This document shows positions 1 through 5,013 of a stretch of 6,733 bases of DNA, piece after piece; position 1 is the stretch's first letter, and the number at the start of each line of letters is the position of its first letter. A model generated the notes under the pieces. It was given only the letters and a program-made list of their open reading frames with translations. It had not been told where the DNA came from and searched no databases. The stretch spans positions 1 to 6,733 of the forward strand of contig JAJZEU010000023.1 in assembly GCA_021805625.1 (NCBI GenBank), written 5' to 3'. This DNA is from Microcaldota archaeon. Its GTDB lineage: Archaea > Micrarchaeota > Micrarchaeia > Micrarchaeales > CABMGC01. The translations under genes were made by a program, and so were the position numbers.

Positions 1-636
1 GATGGGAGGATTGGAAGCAAGCAGTTCGAAGCGATTGCAAAGCTTGTTGACGCGGCATGCCCAGGTTTCGAGGTTATAAGCAAATCGCAGAAGGAGATGG
101 TGCTTGAGGATTTCACGGACATGAAGCGTATTACCTTCGAGACCATAATGTCGCGGTTCAAGTCTCTTATAGGCGATGAGCTTTCGAACATGCAGAATGG
201 AAACCTGAAGGCCATTGCCGAACTTGAGGGTCTTGTCAACAGGTTCTTCGTTCTGGGCATCAGATATCTGAGCCTGACACACGGAGCAGAAGAACTTAAC
301 AGGTTCAAGATTTTCGAGCTGCTTGAGACGGTTTCTGACCAGATAACTGTGCTGTCCGGAGATGCCTCCATAAGCAAAAACCATGCACTGCTTGAACAGC
401 TTGAAAAGGAATTCAGCATATGCTTTGAAGGCCTTGAAGGGAATTACGACGCCATAAAGCGCGCCTTTGAGATAAGGGACTCTGTAAAGAAGTCGTCATC
501 GAAGCTAAGGCTCGACAATCTGCAGAAGTATCTGATTGTCGAAATATCCAAGAACATCAGCAAAGTTGCCGAACTAGGACTCGAAGTAGAGCATAATGAT
601 GCGCTGATACCCGCTGCAAGCGGAAGGCTGCAGTGA
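1..636 (+). CDS. PhoU-like phosphate uptake regulator (partial, 5' end missing)
   Basis: The reading frame is open from the first base, so the gene starts left of the window; 211 codons are visible and it ends at TGA 634-636. The protein is almost entirely helical. It shows the pattern I associate with archaeal PhoU-domain regulators: a short beta-like stretch ending in EDFTD, a first long helix (MKRITFETIMSRFKSLI), then VNRFFVLGIRYLS and FKIFELLETVSDQITVL, which match the repeated helices of a PhoU three-helix bundle. In archaea such domains are often fused to an N-terminal AbrB/SpoVT DNA-binding domain; that part would lie outside the window and is not seen. The expected role is control of phosphate transport or phosphate-responsive transcription in the cytoplasm. 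No Pst transporter gene is visible beside it, so the link to phosphate rests on fold resemblance only. It could be another helical-bundle protein. Confidence 0.6.
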   Translation, partial: DGRIGSKQFEAIAKLVDAACPGFEVISKSQKEMVLEDFTDMKRITFETIMSRFKSLIGDELSNMQNGNLKAIAELEGLVNRFFVLGIRYLSLTHGAEELNRFKIFELLETVSDQITVLSGDASISKNHALLEQLEKEFSICFEGLEGNYDAIKRAFEIRDSVKKSSSKLRLDNLQKYLIVEISKNISKVAELGLEVEHNDALIPAASGRLQ

Positions 637-654
637 ACTAAATATAAATTAGTT
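636..654 (+). promoter_or_regulatory. TATA-like box within an inverted repeat, promoter of the aminotransferase gene
   Basis: The arms AACTAA (636-641) and TTAGTT (649-654) are perfect inverted copies around the AT-only core ATATAAA (642-648). The core is centred about 28 nt before the ATG at 673, the usual distance from an archaeal TATA box to the transcription start. That suggests a leaderless or nearly leaderless mRNA, and no Shine-Dalgarno is present before the ATG. The symmetry could let a dimeric repressor compete with TBP, but that is inference. Confidence 0.5.
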
Positions 655-672
655 TGGTGTATAGACTTAATC

Positions 673-2019
673 ATGAAGGTGGAGATAGACGGCAGGATAA
701 AAAGGATCATTGCCAGAGATAAAAAAGTAATGATAACGACGACCAGAGAATCCTATCCTTTTGTACCGGCACATGGAGAAGGCGATTTCGTATATGACGT
801 TTCAGGAAACAAGTTTATCGATTTCTCAAGCTTCATCTCAGTATACAACCTTGGCATTGACGGCAACAAAGCGATACGCAGCGCTGTGAAGAAGCAGCTT
901 GATGCCCTCACCCATTCAGCATTCACAGATTACTATGGCGAACTGCCGGTAAGGTTTGCTGAAAAGCTTGTCACGATGTTTCCAAGCGGCTTCGGCAGGG
1001 TCTTCTTCTCCAATTCTGGCACGGAGGCCAACGAAGCAGCAATAAAATTTGCAAGAATATTCACAAAGAGGCAGTATATGCTTGCTTTCTATGGCGGCTT
1101 CCATGGGAGGACCCTTGGCAGCCTCTCCCTTACGGCATCCAGAGCCGTGCAGAGGGAGGGCTTCGGGCCGTTTGGCTCAGCGATTCATGTGCCATTTGCA
1201 TACTGCTACAGGTGCCCGCTCAAGCAGGAATATCCCTCATGCGGCATAGCGTGCGTAGACTACATAAAGGACTATCCGCTCAGCAAGGAGGTTTCAGGCA
1301 AAGAGGTAGCTGGGATAATAATAGAGCCCATTCAGGGCGAAGGCGGCTACATTGTGCCGCCAAAGGACTTCTTCAAGAAGATTAGGAAGCTTGCTGATGA
1401 GAATGGCATGCTTCTCATCGATGATGAGGTGCAGGCGGGCTACATGCGCACAGGCAAGTTCCTTGCTCTAGACAACTTCGGGGTCAAGGCAGACATCTAC
1501 ACAATGGCAAAGGCCTTGGGAGGAGGGCTGCCGATAGGGGCAACGATAACAAGGAGGAGCCTTGGCAACATACCAGCCGGCAGCCATGCCAATACCTTCG
1601 GCGGCAATCTTGCTTCGATTGCAGCTGCTGACGCATCTCTGCGATACGTGCAGAGGAATATGAAAAACCTGCACAAAGGCATAATGAAAAAGGGGAGATA
1701 CCTTATGAAAAGGCTGAATGAGATGAAGGAGAGGTATGAGATCGTAGGAGATGTGAGGGGCATGGGCTTAATGATTGGGGTAGAACTTGTGAAGAGCAAG
1801 AAGGGTAAGGAGCCTGCTGTAAAGGAAAGAGAGAAGATCCTTGAGGAATGCTTCTACAACGGCTTGATCCTGCTGCCTGCAGGCGCTTCTACAATAAGGG
1901 TTATACCACCGCTTACAGTAAGCATGGCTTCGCTTGAAAAAGGAACCGACATCTTCGAGAATGCAATCAAGAAAATTGACGGGAGCAGACAGTATCTCCG
2001 AAACGTCGTAGAACAGTAG
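673..2019 (+). CDS. Class III PLP-dependent aminotransferase (ornithine/GABA/lysine aminotransferase or racemase family)
   Basis: This complete 448-residue protein has the normal length for a fold-type I, class III aminotransferase. Visible motifs are NSGTEANEAA from residue 114 (cofactor phosphate site), FHGRT at 143-147, EPIQGEGG from 218, and DDEVQAG from 250, where the Asp-Glu-Val-Gln group contacts the PLP ring. MAKALGGGLP follows, with K280 as the Schiff-base lysine, and HANTFGGN has T308 as the likely phosphate contact from the partner subunit. A cysteine cluster, C178-x2-C181-x8-C190-x3-C194, resembles the YCYRCP...SCG..C segment seen in many GABA-aminotransferase-like proteins. The reaction is transfer of an amino group to or from 2-oxoglutarate; exact substrates cannot be told from motifs. 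The N-terminal half (FIDFSSFISVYNLG) resembles the Pyrococcus group that includes ornithine aminotransferase and broad-specificity amino-acid racemases. The ATG at 673 is chosen because it sits correctly behind a TATA-like box. No arginine or lysine biosynthesis genes adjoin it. Confidence 0.93.
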   Translation: MKVEIDGRIKRIIARDKKVMITTTRESYPFVPAHGEGDFVYDVSGNKFIDFSSFISVYNLGIDGNKAIRSAVKKQLDALTHSAFTDYYGELPVRFAEKLVTMFPSGFGRVFFSNSGTEANEAAIKFARIFTKRQYMLAFYGGFHGRTLGSLSLTASRAVQREGFGPFGSAIHVPFAYCYRCPLKQEYPSCGIACVDYIKDYPLSKEVSGKEVAGIIIEPIQGEGGYIVPPKDFFKKIRKLADENGMLLIDDEVQAGYMRTGKFLALDNFGVKADIYTMAKALGGGLPIGATITRRSLGNIPAGSHANTFGGNLASIAAADASLRYVQRNMKNLHKGIMKKGRYLMKRLNEMKERYEIVGDVRGMGLMIGVELVKSKKGKEPAVKEREKILEECFYNGLILLPAGASTIRVIPPLTVSMASLEKGTDIFENAIKKIDGSRQYLRNVVEQ

Positions 2020-2050
2020 GAAACCTCCGGTAATCTTGAACTTCCGCTAC

Positions 2051-2060
2051 TCGTTTTCTT
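2051..2060 (+). terminator. Candidate T-rich terminator after the aminotransferase gene
   Basis: The stretch TCGTTTTCTT lies about 32 nt after the aminotransferase stop codon. Archaeal termination often uses a short U-rich tract without a strong hairpin, and none is evident here. The tract is short and interrupted, so this is weak evidence. Confidence 0.25.
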
Positions 2061-2073
2061 GCGAAAAGGTCGG

Positions 2074-2081
2074 CTTTATAT
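2074..2081 (+). promoter_or_regulatory. TATA-like element before the 90-residue ORF
   Basis: CTTTATAT is the only AT-rich box between the aminotransferase stop and the ATG at 2098. Its centre is about 20 nt before that ATG, somewhat closer than the usual 25-30 nt for a leaderless archaeal mRNA. Either the start site is slightly unusual or the true promoter lies elsewhere. Confidence 0.35.
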
Positions 2082-2097
2082 CGTGAGAAGCATAATT

Positions 2098-2370
2098 ATG
2101 GCGACAAAGGACAAGTATCCGTTAGCACTGCATAGTCTTGGTAAGTTCATAGACAACGCATTACATCTGCAATCATTTTCAGACACACTTGGCGGTTTTC
2201 ATTACAATAAGGAACTGCTCAAGGCAGCAACGATGAACACATATGTAGAAACCGTGGGAAACAGGGCGGATTCACTTTACGCTGCCATACACAATTCGAC
2301 ATTGAAGGGTATCGCGGAGTCCTACATCAGCGTAATATCTGTTATAACGCGCCACGTAAACTTGTCCTAG
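2098..2370 (+). CDS. Hypothetical small helical protein (90 aa)
   Basis: I do not recognise this protein. The ATG at 2098 is preferred because the only longer alternative uses a TTG at 2059 and would place the TATA-like element inside the coding sequence. The 90-residue product begins MATKDKYPLALHSLGK and ends VITRHVNLS. It looks mainly alpha-helical and soluble: it has no cysteines, no signal peptide and no segment hydrophobic enough to be a clear membrane helix, although the C-terminal stretch SYISVISVITRHV is moderately non-polar. No catalytic or metal-binding motif is evident. It has a candidate promoter of its own and is separated from the aminotransferase by 78 nt, so it is probably not strictly co-transcribed. 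Being a real gene is plausible but not certain, because the ORF is short and supported only by length and start context. Confidence 0.5.
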   Translation: MATKDKYPLALHSLGKFIDNALHLQSFSDTLGGFHYNKELLKAATMNTYVETVGNRADSLYAAIHNSTLKGIAESYISVISVITRHVNLS

Positions 2371-2474
2371 AAAAATGTCATGCTCGCATTCGACTATACA
2401 GAGGAGGATTTCTACCTGCTTCGCTGCAGTCGCATTTCTCCTAGTTCTCATGGATGTCCCGAAGTCAACATAAG
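2371..2474. other. Intergenic stretch with two overlapping micro-ORFs, no secure gene
   Basis: Two overlapping ORFs of 32 codons start just after the 90-residue gene. ATG 2375 to TAA 2473 encodes a peptide with a hydrophobic core (FAAVAFLLVLM) like a single membrane helix. ATG 2380 to TAA 2478 encodes an acidic then cysteine-containing peptide starting MLAFDYTEEDFYLL. They are in different frames and at most one is likely real. A GAGGAGG at 2401-2407 region looks Shine-Dalgarno-like, but no start codon follows at a sensible distance. A CTGC/GCAG mini-stem (2417-2430) is too short to call an RNA. Confidence 0.25.
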
Positions 2475-2517
2475 GTAAAGCTTTTTATAATAGTATTACT
2501 ATATATAGTAAAGCTTT
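2475..2517 (+). promoter_or_regulatory. Palindrome-rich promoter/operator region of the ATPase gene
   Basis: A direct repeat GTAAAGCTTT occurs at 2475-2484 and again at 2508-2517, exactly 33 bp apart, or about three helical turns. Each copy contains the perfect palindrome AAAGCTTT. Between them and overlapping the second copy is a perfect 16-bp palindrome TTACTATATATAGTAA (2496-2511), itself overlapping the interrupted palindrome ATAGTATTACTAT (2490-2502). Two TATA-like cores are present, TTTATAAT (2484-2491) and CTATATATA (2499-2507). The second predicts transcription starting near 2528-2530, about 10 nt before the ATPase ATG. The repeats are seen directly; the regulatory meaning is inferred. 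Confidence 0.55.
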
Positions 2518-2539
2518 ATTATGACGCTTGGCGTGCCTT

Positions 2540-3832
2540 ATGGAAGTGGAAATCATTAAGAGGATAGTGCAGGATCAGGAGGCGGAAAGGAAACGCATAC
2601 TGTCCCAGCCGGACATAATAACCAGAAACGCGGGCAGCGGCGTTGCAAAGCTGGCCCTCGGGCACCCCAACGCATTTGCTGTGCTCGGAATCAGGAGGTG
2701 CGGCAAATCCACCATGGTATGGCTGTTGCTCAGGAAGAAGAAATACGCCTACATCAACTTCGATGACGAGGCGCTTTACGGAATTAAGGCATCGGAATTG
2801 AACTCAGTCCTGAAGGCCTTTTATGAGCTCTACGGGGAGGACGTCGAATTCCTGGTCTTGGATGAGATCCAGAACGTCGAGGGTTGGGAGCTGTTCGTTA
2901 ACAGGCTGTCAAGAAGCAGGAAGGTGATAATAACCGGCAGCAACTCCGCCCTGCTCTCCGGGGAACTTGCTACCCACCTGACCGGCAGGCATTCCGACTT
3001 TCTGCTTTTCCCGTTTGGTTTCGCCGAATACCTGGCGTATAGGAATGCTGACGTCTCCATGGCAACGCGGAGCCCGTTTGCTACTGAAACCGCCTCGATG
3101 ATGTCGCGGCTGCTCTCGGACTACATCGACAGGGGCGGCATGCCCGAGGGCTACAAATTCGGCATGGAGAGGATAAAGGCGACATTCGGCGACATAATGG
3201 CTAGGGATGTAATAAGGAGGCATGGCGTGAGGAATGCAAAGGTGATCGAGTCCCTTGCGAGGTATCTTGTCTCGAATTTTGCGAAAGAGATAACGTACAG
3301 CAGCGTGTGCAAGGCGATCGGGATTAACAAGGTAGGCACTGCCAGCGCATACGTAGGATATTTGGAGGAGGCCTATCTTGTTTTCAACCTCTCGCGGTTC
3401 TCTTTCAAGCTCAAGAAGCGGGAGGTTGCGCCAAAGAAGACATACTGCATCGATACCTCGTTCATAGGCGCAATAGGATTCAACATTTCAGAAAATTCTG
3501 GCAGATTGATGGAAAACGTGGTGGCTATAGAACTGCTGCGGAGGAAAAGCTATCGTGATGCCGGAATGGAGCTGTTTTATTGGAAAGACCACTACGGCCG
3601 TGAAGTGGACTTCGTGGTAAAAAGGGGCAAGGGCGTAAAAGAGCTTCTGCAGGTAACCCGTGCCAGCTCAAGGGACGAGATAAATGAGAGGGAGCTGGAG
3701 GCCCTCGCCTATGCAGCAAAAGACCTTAGGTGCAAAAACCTCCTGATAATAACATGGGATTACGATGGGGAGGTTAGAGTGTCTGGCATTAGAGTGCGGT
3801 GCATCCCCCTGTGGAGGTGGCTCTTGGGATAA
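2540..3832 (+). CDS. AAA-type P-loop ATPase with DUF4143 C-terminal region
   Basis: The 430-residue protein belongs to the AAA_14/DUF4143 family of archaeal and bacterial ATPases. Visible motifs are Walker A GIRRCGKST (residues 50-58, K56), Walker B FLVLDEIQ with D108-E109, and the sensor-like strand VIITGSNSALLSG from residue 129. A lid and winged-helix-like middle region follows, then the DUF4143 hallmark CIDTSFIGAIGF around D305. The C-terminal segment YWKDHYGREVDFVV (D357) followed by ELLQVTR (Q371) resembles a PD-(D/E)XK nuclease core in which the usual E-x-K is replaced by Q-V-T, so nuclease activity is doubtful. Cellular function is poorly known for the family; its members occur in multiple, apparently mobile copies in archaea. 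The ATG at 2540 is preferred; a TTG at 2528 would add four residues and would fit a leaderless start from the second TATA-like core. No toxin partner or transposase lies beside it. Confidence 0.88.
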   Translation: MEVEIIKRIVQDQEAERKRILSQPDIITRNAGSGVAKLALGHPNAFAVLGIRRCGKSTMVWLLLRKKKYAYINFDDEALYGIKASELNSVLKAFYELYGEDVEFLVLDEIQNVEGWELFVNRLSRSRKVIITGSNSALLSGELATHLTGRHSDFLLFPFGFAEYLAYRNADVSMATRSPFATETASMMSRLLSDYIDRGGMPEGYKFGMERIKATFGDIMARDVIRRHGVRNAKVIESLARYLVSNFAKEITYSSVCKAIGINKVGTASAYVGYLEEAYLVFNLSRFSFKLKKREVAPKKTYCIDTSFIGAIGFNISENSGRLMENVVAIELLRRKSYRDAGMELFYWKDHYGREVDFVVKRGKGVKELLQVTRASSRDEINERELEALAYAAKDLRCKNLLIITWDYDGEVRVSGIRVRCIPLWRWLLG

Positions 3833-3873
3833 AATTTTACCGTTGAGCGCAAAGCCCAAATCTGCGCCCTGGC

Positions 3874-3895
3874 GCCAAACGGCCTGCCGGTTGGC
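3874..3895 (+). repeat. Inverted repeat / potential hairpin downstream of the ATPase gene
   Basis: The arms GCCAAACGGC (3874-3883) and GCCGGTTGGC (3886-3895) pair with one A-G mismatch out of ten positions around a CT centre. It begins 41 nt past the ATPase stop codon. It is not followed directly by a long T-run (the next bases are AATCTTTG), so it is not a textbook terminator. It could be a transcript 3'-end structure, a protein site or chance. Confidence 0.4.
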
Positions 3896-3974
3896 AATCT
3901 TTGTGATTGCAGTTGCGCCCGACTTCCAGAAGTATTGTGGGTCCGCATTCACATTGATCAGAGATCAGAGCCAC

Positions 3975-3984
3975 ATTTTTATTA
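3975..3984 (+). promoter_or_regulatory. Candidate TATA box of the pilin-like gene
   Basis: The AT-only run from 3975 (ATTTTTATTA) is centred about 31 nt before the ATG at 4011. This spacing suits an archaeal TATA box with a leader of a few nucleotides. The same T-run could instead, or additionally, end the upstream ATPase transcript. Confidence 0.4.
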
Positions 3985-4010
3985 CTTTCCTGTGTTATGA
4001 TACTGAGAGC

Positions 4011-5003
4011 ATGCAGTTGTTAATACACACACACACACACAACGAAAAACAACAGTGTGGTTGCTTGCTGAACCAGCATCGGCGCAGAACACCAGGCAAG
4101 CCTGTTGTCAGGTGCTCAAGATCCCAGTCAGCGATGGAATACCTCATGACCTACGGCTGGTCCATACTGATAATAGCCATAGTGCTCGCCGCGCTCTTCC
4201 AGCTTGGAGTCTTCAACAGCACGAACTTCGCTCCGAAGGCTCCACCCGGAGCCTGCCAGGTCTTCAGGCCGAACGGCCCTGGAACGACTTCATTCATCAA
4301 CCTCGAGGGCGTATGCAGCGGAGAACTGCCGCAGTATGTGGCGATGTTCAACGGTGCGAGCAGCTACATAAGCACCAGCCTGAAATATCCGACAGGAACG
4401 AGCAGTGCTCCCTTCACCCTCTCTGTGTGGATAGACGAGGGTTCCGCTGGATGCACCGATTCGGTTCTGTATTGTGGAATATTCGACGCGGACAACGGAA
4501 ACCAGGGCTGGGGCCTTATGGGGGGAGGAGGTAGCGTGGATTTCTGGGTGTTGGTGAGTGTAGCAGGCACAACACAGGACATGGCCTTCGGTGTGCTGGA
4601 AAACAAATGGGTAAATGTTGTAGTTACATATCAACAGCAGGGTAGCAACTGGATCTCAAATGGCTATGTGGATGGCCAGTTGATCGATTCGGCTGTTCCA
4701 CGTTCGCCGATAGACTTACCAATGCCGTTCGGGTTCTATATAGGCCAGGCAAGGCAGACCAACGGTATGATATTCGATGGCGGCATCTCCAACATTCAGA
4801 TCTACAACACCACTCTTTCCCAGCCTGAGATAACCGCGCTCTACGATGAAGGCATCGGCGGCGCACCATTCAGGCTCCAGAACCTTGTCGGCTGGTGGCC
4901 GCTCAACGGCAACGCGCAAGATTATTCTGGTAATAATAACGATGGCACCGCCACAAACGTTGCCTACACAAGCGCATGGACATCCGGCTACACCGCACCG
5001 TAA
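4011..5003 (+). CDS. Type IV pilin-like secreted protein with LamG/concanavalin-like domain
   Basis: The 330-residue product has the signature SRS|QSAMEYLMTYGW, followed by a hydrophobic helix (SILIIAIVLAALFQLGVF, residues 51-68). This fits an archaeal class III signal: R37-S38 before the predicted prepilin-peptidase cut, Q39 as first mature residue, and E43 at mature position 5. The mature protein would be helix-anchored or assembled into a surface filament, with the C-terminal ectodomain outside the cell. Residues of about 108-280 form a LamG-like jelly-roll: AMFNGASSYIST, FTLSVWI, NKWVNVVVTY, GYVDGQLIDS, GFYIGQ, GGISNIQIYNTTLS. The tail (LVGWWPLNGNAQDYSGNNNDGT) repeats a LamG-associated motif. 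Four cysteines, C82, C102, C148 and C155, could make disulfides. Ligand is unknown; the family often binds glycans or other surface molecules. ATG 4011 is the only in-frame ATG between the upstream gene and the signature; TTG 4065 is a possible alternative, giving a basic 20-residue leader. Confidence 0.82.
   Translation: MQLLIHTHTHNEKQQCGCLLNQHRRRTPGKPVVRCSRSQSAMEYLMTYGWSILIIAIVLAALFQLGVFNSTNFAPKAPPGACQVFRPNGPGTTSFINLEGVCSGELPQYVAMFNGASSYISTSLKYPTGTSSAPFTLSVWIDEGSAGCTDSVLYCGIFDADNGNQGWGLMGGGGSVDFWVLVSVAGTTQDMAFGVLENKWVNVVVTYQQQGSNWISNGYVDGQLIDSAVPRSPIDLPMPFGFYIGQARQTNGMIFDGGISNIQIYNTTLSQPEITALYDEGIGGAPFRLQNLVGWWPLNGNAQDYSGNNNDGTATNVAYTSAWTSGYTAP
4025..4040. repeat. (AC)8 dinucleotide microsatellite
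   Basis: Eight uninterrupted AC units lie 14 nt after the proposed ATG 4011, encoding a His-Thr alternation in that frame. A gain or loss of one unit would shift the frame before the pilin signal. If translation instead starts at TTG 4065, the tract is in the 5' leader. Confidence 0.85.
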
Positions 5004-5013
5004 GGCCATGCTC

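Larger units (their letters stand above)
3833..4010. other. Non-coding stretch between ATPase and pilin-like genes
   Basis: No credible gene is seen. A plus-strand frame is open across it and joins the downstream gene, but its translation is low-complexity and unlike a protein N-terminus. The stretch holds the hairpin at 3874-3895, a tandem GATCAGA pair (3956-3969), and the AT-rich element at 3975-3984. AAAATTTT at 3831-3838 overlaps the ATPase stop codon and could help transcript termination. Confidence 0.5.

Noticed and set aside
2059..2097. N-terminal extension of the 90-residue protein to a TTG at 2059
   Set aside because: It needs a TTG start and would put the only TATA-like element inside the coding sequence. 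ATG 2098 is simpler.
2401..2460. Possible tRNA or structured ncRNA in the 2371-2539 gap
   Set aside because: No cloverleaf, T-loop or anticodon arm could be built; only a 4-bp mini-stem is visible.
2521..2559. Twelve-codon ORF from ATG 2521 overlapping the ATPase start, as a leader peptide
   Set aside because: It lies in another frame, is very short and lacks runs of regulatory codons or an attenuator-like hairpin. It is most likely chance.
3956..3969. Tandem GATCAGA pair as the start of a repeat array or attachment site
   Set aside because: There are only two 7-bp copies, with no further units, no flanking integrase and no tRNA gene; chance is sufficient.
3765..4010. In-frame upstream extension of the pilin-like gene back to an ATG at 3765
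   Set aside because: It would overlap the ATPase gene by 68 nt, and its translation is cysteine- and proline-rich with no domain character. A pilin signal with a 120-residue leader would be abnormal.
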